DNA of 64,000 nt, taken from NCBI GenBank assembly GCA_963705835.1, contig CAVPLC010000044.1, positions 15,024 through 79,023 of the forward strand, in the 5' to 3' direction. Positions within the stretch are counted from its first letter, which is position 1; every line of letters begins with the position of its first letter. A program made the position numbers and the translations under genes. The stretch comes from Palsa-504 sp963705835. GTDB taxonomy: Bacteria > Actinomycetota > Actinomycetes > Streptosporangiales > Streptosporangiaceae. Positions 25,854 to 34,188 of the stretch are shown here, in pieces. The notes beneath the pieces were generated by a model, which worked only from the letters and a program-made list of their open reading frames with translations, ran no database searches and was not told the DNA's origin.

Positions 25854-26597
25854 GTGACGCAGGGTGACGGCCCGGTGGCGCTGGTCAGCGCCGGCTCCCG
25901 CGGCATCGGCGCGGCCATCGTCGGCAGGCTCGCGGCCCGCGGCTGGGACGTCAGCTTCGGCTACGACCGCGACGAGCACTCCGCCCGCGAGGTGGAATGG
26001 GCCGCCCGTGAGCTGGGCGCCCGGGTGACCGCGGTGCGGGTGGACATGGCCGACGCCGCCGAGGTCACCGCCTGGGCCCGGCGAGCAAGGGACGAACTGG
26101 GCCCAGTCGGGGCGGCGATCAGCTGCGCCGGGATCGTCAGGGACCGGCCGCCCGCGCTGATCCAGCCCGCGGACTGGCGCGCGGTGACCGACCTGGACGC
26201 CATGTTCCACCTGTGCCGGGCCGCCGTGTCCGAGATGCGCAGGCAGCGATCGGGCCGGATCGTGACGGTGTCCTCGATGGTCGGGGTGTACGGCCACGCC
26301 GGCGATGACCTGGCCCCCAAGCCCGGCATCGCCGGCTTCGTCAAGCTGCTGGCCGGCCAGGCCAGCCGGTACGGGATCCAGGTCCACGCCGTGACCCCCG
26401 GCCCGGTCGGCCGGGAGATGACCGCGATCGTCCCGGAGCGCACGCACGCGGGCCTGACCGAGACGATTGCGCTGCGCCGGTTCGGCAGCGCGGGCGACGT
26501 CGCCGATCTGGTCGCCTTCCTGCTGTCCGATGAGTCCAGCGTGATGACCGGCACCGTCTGGGAGGTGCGCAGCCCGATCTTTGCTGGTGCCCCCTAA
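25854..26597 (+). CDS. SDR family oxidoreductase
   Basis: A 247-residue short-chain dehydrogenase. VSAGSRGIGAAIV is the cofactor loop, ISCAGIV replaces NNAG, and VSSMVGVYGHAGDD holds the catalytic Ser. The usual YxxxK region reads KPGIAGFVK, so the catalytic Tyr is not in its standard place and activity may be lost or changed. It has a FabG-like ending (SAGDVADLVAFLLSDESS). GTG start chosen; an ATG at 25815 is an alternative. It is convergent with the membrane protein gene. Confidence 0.8.
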   Translation: MTQGDGPVALVSAGSRGIGAAIVGRLAARGWDVSFGYDRDEHSAREVEWAARELGARVTAVRVDMADAAEVTAWARRARDELGPVGAAISCAGIVRDRPPALIQPADWRAVTDLDAMFHLCRAAVSEMRRQRSGRIVTVSSMVGVYGHAGDDLAPKPGIAGFVKLLAGQASRYGIQVHAVTPGPVGREMTAIVPERTHAGLTETIALRRFGSAGDVADLVAFLLSDESSVMTGTVWEVRSPIFAGAP

Positions 26598-27220
26598 GGC
26601 ACGCGCGGCGGCTCGGTGGCCAGCCCGGTCTCCTGGGTGCTCGTGGCGTGCCAGGGCTCCGCGGGCAGCGGGGCCAGGCTGGTGACCCGGATCGGGGTGA
26701 GACGCGTCGGCGCTCCCGGGGTCTTGGCCAGGTCAGCGACGAATTCGTCGGCGCCGATGACCTCGGCCTCCTCCTCCGTGCGGGAGCGCCACCTCGAGGG
26801 CACGAACATCGGCAGGATCATCGCCAGCCCGGCCCCGGCGAGGATCCCGTTGAAGAGCATGGCCTCGAAGCCCGCGCCGAACGGATCTGACCGCAGCGGG
26901 ATCAGGTCGACGCCCTGGCGCACGCTGACCAGGTACAGCGCCGTCCAGCCGAGCAGCAGCAGGCCGGGCAGCCCGGCGGCCAGCGGCGAGATCCGGGGAA
27001 CGGCGACCAGGATCCCCGCCAGCAGGAAGGTGCCGGTGAGCGCGGCCAGCGCGAGGAGCACGCGGTGGTCGGACAGCAGGGAGCCGCCGCCCGCCGGCAG
27101 CTGGGAGAGCTGGTCGGCCGGGGCGGGAACGCGGAGCAGCCGCAGGTATCCCCAGGCCCCGGGGAAGAACAGCACTCCGGTCATGACCACGGCCAGGACG
27201 AGCCCGATTCGGTGACGCAT
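26594..27220 (-). CDS. Hypothetical membrane protein
   Basis: A 208-residue protein with about four hydrophobic segments (near 5-25, 55-75, 80-100, 120-140), then a charged cytosolic tail with RSRTEEEAEVIGADEFVADL. I do not recognise a family. It lies downstream of the GT87 gene, whose reading frame overlaps its start by 40 bp. Either the GT87 protein really runs that far or its repeat-rich C-terminus is frameshifted. Its stop overlaps the stop of the convergent SDR. Confidence 0.65.
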   Translation of the reverse strand: MRHRIGLVLAVVMTGVLFFPGAWGYLRLLRVPAPADQLSQLPAGGGSLLSDHRVLLALAALTGTFLLAGILVAVPRISPLAAGLPGLLLLGWTALYLVSVRQGVDLIPLRSDPFGAGFEAMLFNGILAGAGLAMILPMFVPSRWRSRTEEEAEVIGADEFVADLAKTPGAPTRLTPIRVTSLAPLPAEPWHATSTQETGLATEPPRVP

Positions 27221-28542
27221 GTAAGTGACCTCCGATCTGCCCGATGCTCCCGGTACGGAACGGTATCCGGCCCGCTAGCGTTACACCGCGCCCCGCGACG
27301 CCTCGGCCGCGCGGGGCTCCTCATCCCCGCGGGGCTCCTCGGCCGGGCGGGGCTCCTATCCGGCGGGGCTCCCGCCGGGCGGGGCTCCTCATCCGCGCGG
27401 GGCTCCCCCGCCGGGGCCGGGCGCAGGTAGGCCCGCCAGGCCATGTAGGCGAGGAACGCCACCCCCGCGATCAGATAGCAGTTGGCCACCAGGGTGAGCA
27501 GCCCGTGGAATCCGTACTCGCGCGGCCCGCCGGAATGCGGCGTGTACCAGAACGGCGCCAGGGCGAACAGCAGGTACCCCAGGCCCACGGCCACCCGGTG
27601 CCCGGAACGCGCCAGCACGACCAGGGCGGGCAGGATCCAGACCCAGTGGTGGGCCCACGAGATCGGCGAGACCAGCAGGCCGGTCGTCCCGGTGACCGTC
27701 GCCGCGCTCAGCCAGTCGCCGCGCCGCGCGAAGATGGCGGCCGCGCCCAGCCCGATCGCGGCGAAGCCGAGCGGGATGACGACGTACCACGGGCCGATGT
27801 GGGCCGCACCGCCGGCGATCCGGACCGCCGTCGCGTAGGGCGACTGGTTGCTGATGTAGGGCGCGCCGACCCGCTTGGTGTCGTAGAACAGATGCTCCCA
27901 GTACTGCCTTGACGCGCGCGGCGCGACGAGCAGCCCGATGAGCCCGCAGCCGACGAACGTGCCGGCTCCGATCAGGGCCGCCTTCGTCCGCCGGGCCAGC
28001 AGGAACAACACGATGAAGATGCCCGGGGTCAGCTTGATCGCGGCCGCGATGCCCACGCCGAGGCCCGCGGTACGGCCACGGGAGACGCGCCAGACGTCGG
28101 TCAGGATGAGGGCCAGCAGGATCAGGTTGATCTGGCCAAGGAACAGCGTCTCGTACACCGGGTCGAGCGCCATCGCGGCCGCGGTGGCGCCCGCGATCAT
28201 GAGCCTGGTCGGCCGGTATCCCGCCAGTTTCGCGATGAGCACCAGGGAGTAGGCCAGCGCCGCGACCGACAGCAGGTCCCAGAGCACCCGGGCGATGGCC
28301 AGCGGTATCGCCGCGATCGGCACGAATACCACGGCCGCGAACGGCGAATAGGTGAACCAGTGGCCGTAGGCCAGGGCCAGGTACAGGCGCGAGTCCTGGG
28401 TGACGGCGTGCCCGCCCCACATGTAAATACGGAAGTCCAGTGCGTTATATGTGGCGGCGAATCCGATGACCGCGGCCAGCTCGAGGCCGAGGACGCCGTA
28501 AATTACCGGGGCGACCCAACGCTTCCTCGGCTCACTGGACAC
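27181..28542 (-). CDS. GT87 family polyprenyl-phosphate mannosyltransferase
   Basis: A membrane glycosyltransferase of about 453 residues with 9-11 hydrophobic segments and the GT87 (DUF2029) pattern. ALDFRIYMWGGHAV carries the catalytic-loop Asp after the first helix, and AAAIKLTPGIFIVLFLL and PISWAHHWVWILPALV are typical later motifs. Such enzymes use polyprenyl-phosphate mannose for cell-wall or lipoglycan building. The last ~75 residues are a Pro/Arg-rich tail encoded by repeats of a GCGGGGCTCC unit and may not be native. Confidence 0.88.
   Translation of the reverse strand: MSSEPRKRWVAPVIYGVLGLELAAVIGFAATYNALDFRIYMWGGHAVTQDSRLYLALAYGHWFTYSPFAAVVFVPIAAIPLAIARVLWDLLSVAALAYSLVLIAKLAGYRPTRLMIAGATAAAMALDPVYETLFLGQINLILLALILTDVWRVSRGRTAGLGVGIAAAIKLTPGIFIVLFLLARRTKAALIGAGTFVGCGLIGLLVAPRASRQYWEHLFYDTKRVGAPYISNQSPYATAVRIAGGAAHIGPWYVVIPLGFAAIGLGAAAIFARRGDWLSAATVTGTTGLLVSPISWAHHWVWILPALVVLARSGHRVAVGLGYLLFALAPFWYTPHSGGPREYGFHGLLTLVANCYLIAGVAFLAYMAWRAYLRPAPAGEPRADEEPRPAGAPPDRSPARPRSPAGMRSPARPRRRGARCNASGPDTVPYREHRADRRSLTCVTESGSSWPWS
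27297..27408. repeat. Degenerate GCGGGGCTCC repeats
   Basis: The unit GCGGGGCTCC (or GGCGGGGCTCC) recurs at least six times between 27297 and 27408 with variable spacers. It encodes the low-complexity RSPARPRSPAG-type tail of the GT87 protein on the minus strand. Confidence 0.7.
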
Positions 28543-28552
28543 TCACGAAATC

Positions 28553-29149
28553 CTATGCCAGGAGCAGGTCAGCGCAGGCGGCGGCCATCATCTGGTGGCC
28601 GCTGGCGTTGGGGTGGATCCGGTCCGGGCCGAACAGGCCCGGGTCGGCCGCCCCGGGCATGGCCCAGAGGTCGAGGCAGAGCGCGCCGCGGCCCGATGCC
28701 TGCTCCCTGATGATGTCGCTGGCCTGATGCATCCGCTGGCGCGCCAGGACGACCAGCTGGTCGGGCAACGGCATGATCCCGGCGATATCGGGAAGCGTGC
28801 AGGTCAGCACGGTGGCACCGGTCACGGTCAGGCCGTCGAGCAGCCGCCCGAGCTCGGCGGCGAAGCGGCCGGCGCTGAAGCCGGGTTCGCGGATGTCGTT
28901 CATTCCGACGGTGACGCTGACCAGGTCCGGGCCGATCTGCGCGGTCGCGGGCAGCTGCCGCTCGAGCACGGCGGCCACGCTGGCGCCGTCGGCGGCCAGG
29001 TTGGTCAGGGCGCAGGGGACGTCGGTCCGCGCGCTGAGGATCCCGGCCAGCCGCCGCGCCCAGCCGATCCTCAGCCCGCCCGCGTCGTGGTCATCGCGCC
29101 CGGCAGTCAGGCTGTCGCCCAGCGCGACATAGTTCGACCAGCCGTGCAT
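28553..29149 (-). CDS. SGNH/GDSL hydrolase
   Basis: A 198-residue hydrolase of the GDSL esterase superfamily. VALGDSLTAG is block I with the nucleophile Ser, ADGAS gives the block II Gly, VGMNDIRE block III, and DRIHPNASGHQMMA block V with the catalytic Asp and His. There is no signal peptide, so it should act in the cytosol. It lies 10 bp upstream of the GT87 gene on the same strand and is probably co-transcribed. The substrate is unknown. Confidence 0.9.
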   Translation of the reverse strand: MHGWSNYVALGDSLTAGRDDHDAGGLRIGWARRLAGILSARTDVPCALTNLAADGASVAAVLERQLPATAQIGPDLVSVTVGMNDIREPGFSAGRFAAELGRLLDGLTVTGATVLTCTLPDIAGIMPLPDQLVVLARQRMHQASDIIREQASGRGALCLDLWAMPGAADPGLFGPDRIHPNASGHQMMAAACADLLLA

Positions 29150-29393
29150 GATGTGCCCTTCGCGCCGATCCGGTCCCCTGGTAATCCAAAAATAAGCTGA
29201 ATTCTGGAAGATTGGCGCAACCAGAAGGGCTGCTGCGGAGTTAATAGAACGGGGATGCCGTGCGAACGGGGTTGCAATGCGTTGGCGCGAATGCCGGATC
29301 CGCTGAGTTATTGAACATTCACGATTAGGTGAGGTGGTGAACCTAAAGACCTTCGGGGTTGCTTTAGCTGCATTAATTACGAGGGGTAATGCT

Positions 29394-31099
29394 ATGGCTA
29401 CGCGTTATGGCATCGCTATGACCCGTGCACCTGAGGCTGGCGTTCCGCTGGGGCGGATCGCGACGCCGCGGCTGGTGTACGTGGTCATCGCGGTGTGTGC
29501 GGCGGTGGCGGCGTTGTTGCGGCTGTATCAGCTGGCCCGCCCGGGTTACCTGCTCGGGGTGACCGAGTACGACGACGGCGTGCAGTTCGGGGATGCGGTG
29601 CGGCTGGTCAACGGGGTGATCCCGTACCGCGACTTCGTGGTCATGCAGCCGCCGGGCAGCGTGCTGCTGATGGCGCCGGTGGCGGCGCTGGCCAAGGTGA
29701 TCGGGACGGCGTGGGGGCTGGCCATCACCCGGCTGCTGACCGCGGCCGCCGATATTGCCTGCGTGGTGTTGCTGGGACTGCTGGTGCGGCACCGGGGTCC
29801 GGTGGCCACGGCGATCGCGTGCGGGGTGTACGCGGTCTATCCCGACGCGCTGGTCGCCGCGCACACGTTCTTGCTGGAGCCATGGCTTAACTTGTTCTGC
29901 CTGCTGGGCGCGCTGATGGTGTTTGACGGGGACCAGGTAACCGACCGGCGCCGCCGGCTGGCCTGGGGCGGGGTGCTGTTCGGGGTGGCGACGGCGGTCA
30001 AGATCTGGGCGATCGTGCCGCTGGTGGTGATCTGCGTTCTGGTGGCGCGGCGGCCGCGCCACCTGGGGGCGCTGGCCGGGGGAGCCGCGGCCGGGCTGGG
30101 CGTGCTGGTGCTGCCGTTCCTGATCATGGCGCCGGGCGCCCTGGTCAAGGACGTCCTGGTCAACCAGTACGTCCGGGACAATATCTGGCACAATCTGCTG
30201 TCGCTGCCGCGGCTGAGCAACCTGGCCGGCTTCGGCCTGGACCCGGGTCTTTCCACCACGATCCAGGTCCTGGTGCTGGTGGGCTTCGCGGCCATCGTGC
30301 CCGTCGGGTACCTGGCGGTCTGCCTGGCCGGACGGCGCCGCAGGCCCCGCTGGACTGGTACGCGCTGATCGGCCTGGTCGCCGTGGTCGCCATGCTGCTG
30401 TGGCCCTTCAACTACTGGTCGCACTACGGCGCCGTCGCCGGGCCGTTCATCGCGCTGGTCGTGGCTCTCCCGGTCGGCCTGCTGCGCCCGGCGGAGGAGA
30501 GCTATAAGCTCATCCCGCTGGTCGCCGTCGGCCTGGTCGCGGCGTTGCTGATCACCGGGATGGGTGTCGGCCAGTTCGCCGCGGAGACCAGGCTGCACGC
30601 CTGGGTCAGCCCCGCCGCCCGGGCGGACCGGCTGCTCCCGCCCGGAGCGTGCGTGCTGACCAACAACCCGGCGCTCGCGCTCAGCTCCGACCGGTTCACC
30701 CCGGATGGCCCCGGCTGCCCGGCCATGGTGGACTCCTTCGGCACCTACCTGGCGATGACCGGCGGCAAGAGCTATCACGACTCCCGTCAGGAACTGAACA
30801 CGGTCAGGGATCTATGGCGCTACGACTTCGCCCGGGCGCGCTACGTGTGGTTCGAACCCGGCAGCCAGGGCCAGATCCCGTGGACGAATTCCCTTTATGC
30901 GTACTTCACCAGCCACTACCGGCTGATCGGCCTCCCCTACGGCCGCGGTCCGCACGACGTCCCCGGAGGCGGCATCTACGCCCGCCGGTCCGCGCCGCAG
31001 CACGCCCGGCAAGTCCTCGCCTACCACCGAGCCGGGCACCACTGGCCCCATACGCTCCACCACCCCCGTTCTCCGCGGCCTGACCCACTGGCGATGTAA
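29394..31099 (+). CDS. Integral membrane glycosyltransferase, PMT/GT39-like (frameshifted)
   Basis: A large membrane protein (~568 residues) with 9-10 hydrophobic segments. After the first helix, GVTEYDDGVQFGDAVRLVNG holds the acidic catalytic pair, and PYRDFVVMQPPGSVLL is typical of GT-C mannosyltransferases related to GT39/ArnT. The frame breaks near 30340 and resumes as DWYALIGLVAVVAMLLWPFN, followed by a ~200-residue soluble C-terminal domain. The start at 29394 has GAGGGG upstream; GTG at 29334 is an alternative. The 240 bp before it are AT-richer and hold no gene. Confidence 0.8.
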
Positions 31100-31145
31100 C
31101 CGGCTCCGGGGCCGCCCCGTCGTGAAGCTCACCTACGGCCGGCCC

Positions 31146-32129
31146 TCAGGGCGTGAACACCATCCGGCCCACCGTGCTGCCGTCGGCTAGCCGCTGCACG
31201 CCGTCGGCCACGTCGTCCAGTCCGAGCCGCTCGCCGATCAGCGGCCGGATCAGGCCGTCGGCTACCAGCTTGCCGAGCTGCGCGTGGCAGTCCCGGATGG
31301 CCTGCGGCTCCTTGGCCTGGTACAGGCCCCAGTGCAGGCCCACGATCGAGTAGTTCTTGATCAGCGCGTGGTTCAGCGCCGCGGTGGGAATCTGCCCGCT
31401 GGCGAACCCGACGATCAGGATCCGGCCCTCGAACGCGATGCACTTCGTCGACCGGGCATACGACTCGCCGCCCACCGGGTCGTAGACCACGTCGGCGCCG
31501 CGGCCGCCGGTGACCTCCTTGACCACCTCGACGAAGTCCTCGCTGAGCCGGTCCACCACCACGTCCGCGCCCAGGGCCTGCGCCACCGCGGCCTTGCGCT
31601 CGCCGCCGACCACGCCGATGACCCGGGCGCCGGCCGCCTTGCCGAGCTGGACCGCGCCGCTGCCGACCCCGCCCGCCGCCGCGTGCACCAGCAGCGTCTC
31701 GCCCGCCGCCAGCCGCGCCCGCCGGTGCAGCCCGAACCAGCCGGTCTGGTAGGTGATGAAGAACGCGGCGGCCTCCGCGTCGTCCAGGCCCTCCGGGGCC
31801 GGGAAGACGCTGCCGGCGTTCATGACCGCGAGCTCGCCAAAGCCGCCGGACGGCAGCGACGACCCGCCGAGCACCCGGTCACCGACGGCAAACCCGGCCA
31901 CCTCGGGACCCAACGACACGATCTCGCCGCACAGCTCGATGCCCGGCGTGAACGGCAGCGGCGGGCGGACCTGGTAGGCGCCCCGGCACATGAGCACGTC
32001 GGGGAAGTTCGCCGCGGCGCCGCGCACCCGCACCAGCACCTGCCCGGGCCCGGGCTCCGGATCCGGCACCTCGGCCAGCCGGAGCACGTCCCGCGGCTCC
32101 CCGAGCTCAGATACCTGCCACGCTCTCAA
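31146..32129 (-). CDS. NADPH:quinone oxidoreductase-like MDR protein
   Basis: A 327-residue medium-chain dehydrogenase/reductase of the quinone oxidoreductase group. AAANFPDVLMCRGAYQ is the N-terminal signature, HAAAGGVGSGAVQLGKAAGA binds NADPH, and no zinc cysteines are present. It begins with TTG at 32129, overlapping the SDR stop as TTGA, so the two are translationally coupled. A two-step oxidation/reduction of a shared substrate is plausible but unproven. Confidence 0.9.
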   Translation of the reverse strand: MRAWQVSELGEPRDVLRLAEVPDPEPGPGQVLVRVRGAAANFPDVLMCRGAYQVRPPLPFTPGIELCGEIVSLGPEVAGFAVGDRVLGGSSLPSGGFGELAVMNAGSVFPAPEGLDDAEAAAFFITYQTGWFGLHRRARLAAGETLLVHAAAGGVGSGAVQLGKAAGARVIGVVGGERKAAVAQALGADVVVDRLSEDFVEVVKEVTGGRGADVVYDPVGGESYARSTKCIAFEGRILIVGFASGQIPTAALNHALIKNYSIVGLHWGLYQAKEPQAIRDCHAQLGKLVADGLIRPLIGERLGLDDVADGVQRLADGSTVGRMVFTP

Positions 32130-32905
32130 AGCCCAGCCTCCTCGATCCGCTGCTGCATCCGGTTCATGCCGCGCAGCCACCGGTCGGTGTCGCCGGCCCG
32201 CTGCCCGTAGTAGTCGTACACCTGCGGGTGCGGCAGGACGAGGAACCTGCCGTCGGCCAGGCCCTGCCACAGCGCCTCGCCGACCTGCTCGGGCTCGATC
32301 GCGGCCTCCTTCAGCACCACGTCCCCGGCCCGGCCGGAGGCGGCCAGCATCGACGTTCGCACCCCCTGCGGGCAGATGCAGTGCACGGTCAGGCCGCGGT
32401 GGCCGTAGGTCGCGGCGAGCCACTCCGCGTAGGCCTCGGCCCCGTGCTTGGTCACCGAGTACGGCGCGGCGCCCAGCATGGTGAGCAGCCCGGCCGCGGA
32501 CGCGGTCACCACGAAGCACCCGCGCCCGCGCTCCAGCCAGCGGGGCAGCAGTTCCCGCGACGCGCGGACGTGGGCCATGACGTTGACCTCCCAGGACCGC
32601 TGCCAGGCCTCCTCCGGCGCGTCCGGGCCGGTTCCCTCCGCGATCCCGGCGTTGGAGCAGTAGATGTCGATCTCGCCGAGATGCTTGCGGGCGGCGGCGA
32701 CCAGATCGCGCACGCCCTGCTCGCTCGCGGCGTCCCCGGCCACGGCGTAACCGCCGATCTCCCCGGCCACCGCCGCCGCGGCGGCCGCGTCCAGGTCGTT
32801 GACCACCACCCGGGCGCCGCCCGCCGCCAGCCGCCGGGCCAGCGCCCGGCCGATGCCCGCGCCGCCGCCAGTGACGACGACTCCCGATCCCTGCACCACA
32901 GCCAT
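32126..32905 (-). CDS. SDR family oxidoreductase
   Basis: A 259-residue short-chain dehydrogenase with VVVTGGGAGIGRALARRLA for NAD(P) binding, CSNAGIAEG for the NNAG motif, TASAAGLLTMLGAAPYSVTK with catalytic Ser, Tyr and Lys, and a ~30-residue C-terminal extension (VYDYYGQRAGDTDRWLRGM) seen in some acyl or steroid SDRs. Its stop overlaps the TTG start of the quinone oxidoreductase gene. Confidence 0.9.
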   Translation of the reverse strand: MAVVQGSGVVVTGGGAGIGRALARRLAAGGARVVVNDLDAAAAAAVAGEIGGYAVAGDAASEQGVRDLVAAARKHLGEIDIYCSNAGIAEGTGPDAPEEAWQRSWEVNVMAHVRASRELLPRWLERGRGCFVVTASAAGLLTMLGAAPYSVTKHGAEAYAEWLAATYGHRGLTVHCICPQGVRTSMLAASGRAGDVVLKEAAIEPEQVGEALWQGLADGRFLVLPHPQVYDYYGQRAGDTDRWLRGMNRMQQRIEEAGL

Positions 32906-32938
32906 GCCAGGCACACTACCGCGAACGCGAACCCGACC

Positions 32939-33316
32939 CTACTGGCTGGTACGCCTGGCCCGCCCGATCAGCTCGCTCGCGGTCGCGATGAGCTGATCGA
33001 TCCGCACCGGCTTGGTCAGGCACCCATCGGCCCGGCTGACCAGCGCCGCCCCGTCCGCGTGCGCGGTCACCACGGCGACCGGGACCGCGGGGGCCACCCG
33101 CCGCAGCGCGTCGATCAGCTCCAGCCCGCTCATGCCGGGCAGCTCCAGGTCGGTGAGCACCAGGTCCCAGCGCTCGCTGGCCGCCAGCCGCAGCGCCACC
33201 GCGGGGTCGGCCGTGTGCGTGACCTCGAACCGCCCCCGGTTGGCCAGCACGTGGATGGCGAACAGCGCCGCCTCGGGATCGTCCTCGATCAGGAGAATCC
33301 GCCCCCGCGCGCTCAT
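32939..33316 (-). CDS. Single-domain response regulator
   Basis: A 125-residue receiver domain only. ILLIEDDPEAALFA gives the acidic pocket, DLVLTDLELPGMSG the phospho-acceptor Asp, VVTAHAD the Thr/Ser, and CLTKPVRIDQLI the Lys. There is no output domain, so it probably works as a phosphorelay or protein-binding switch. It lies ~130 bp downstream of the OmpR-type regulator gene on the same strand and may receive phosphate from the same hybrid-like PAS kinase. Confidence 0.88.
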   Translation of the reverse strand: MSARGRILLIEDDPEAALFAIHVLANRGRFEVTHTADPAVALRLAASERWDLVLTDLELPGMSGLELIDALRRVAPAVPVAVVTAHADGAALVSRADGCLTKPVRIDQLIATASELIGRARRTSQ

Positions 33317-33447
33317 CGAGGCCCAACGCTCATGCGCCCCACCCTGCCCGACCCGCCTGCCCCGCCCCGTTGCGACCCAGGTGCAGGACGGTTGCGCCGC
33401 CAAGCACCGCCGGCTAAGCCGCCAACACCGCGGCTAACAAGACCCGG

Positions 33448-34143
33448 CTAGTCAGCATCCTGCGGCGGCACGTACCGGTACCCGAACCCCCGGACGGCCT
33501 CGATCGCCGACCCCGGCGCGCCGTACTGGCTGAGCTTGCGGCGCAGCCGCATGATGCCGAACTTGACCCGTTCAGGCCCGATGCCCAGCGGGTCGTTCCA
33601 CGCCAGCTCGAGCAGCTGCTCGGGGGCCAGGGTCTGGCCGGGATGCCGGATGAGCGCGGTCAGCAGCCGGTACTCGGTCGGGGTCAGCGCCACCGGCACG
33701 CCGTGCACGCTGACCTCGCGCGAGCCGAACCGCACGGCCAGGACGCCGTCGTCGTACACCTCGGCCGCCGGAGCGCCGGAACGAGGCCGCCGCAGCAGCG
33801 CATCCACCCGCGCCGCCAGCTCCCGGTTGCCGAACGGCTTGGTCAGATAGTCGTCGGCCCCCCCGTGCAGCCCGCGGACCTTGTCGGCCTCGCTGCCGTG
33901 CGCGGTCAGGATCAGCACCGGCACGTCGCTCAGGTCGCGGATGCGCTCGAGCACCGCCCACCCGTCGAGGGTCGGCAGCCCGATGTCGAGCACCACCAGG
34001 TCCGGCCGCGCGGTGTGAAAGGCGCGCAGGCCCTGCCTGCCGTCGGCGGAGTTGTCCACGTCGAATCCGCTCCTGGTCAGCACGGTACGGATGCCGAGCG
34101 CGATGTCCCGGTCGTCCTCGATCACCAGCACCCGGCCCTTCAT
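33448..34143 (-). CDS. OmpR/PhoB-type response regulator
   Basis: A 231-residue regulator. The receiver domain has VLVIEDDRDIALGI, LVVLDIGLPTLDGW, ILTAHGSEAD and YLTKPFGNREL. The C-terminal winged helix has VALTPTEYRLLTALIRHPGQ and ends RGFGYRYVPPQDAD. It is encoded after the sensor kinase. Its start region is a triplicated 17-bp unit, so two short decoy frames precede the true ATG, each overlapping the next as ATGA. Confidence 0.93.
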   Translation of the reverse strand: MKGRVLVIEDDRDIALGIRTVLTRSGFDVDNSADGRQGLRAFHTARPDLVVLDIGLPTLDGWAVLERIRDLSDVPVLILTAHGSEADKVRGLHGGADDYLTKPFGNRELAARVDALLRRPRSGAPAAEVYDDGVLAVRFGSREVSVHGVPVALTPTEYRLLTALIRHPGQTLAPEQLLELAWNDPLGIGPERVKFGIMRLRRKLSQYGAPGSAIEAVRGFGYRYVPPQDAD

Positions 34144-34188
34144 CCGGCATCGCCCTTCATCCGGCACCGCCCTTCATTCGGCGCTGCC
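34141..34188 (-). repeat. 17-bp triplication chaining three ATGA start/stop overlaps
   Basis: ATGAAGGGC starts occur at 34177, 34160 and 34143 on the minus strand, each in a 17-bp unit (GCCGRATGAAGGGCSRT). The kinase stop overlaps the first ATG. The first two ATGs each open a six-codon frame (MKGGAG, MKGDAG) whose TGA overlaps the next ATG. The third is the regulator start. Confidence 0.85.
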
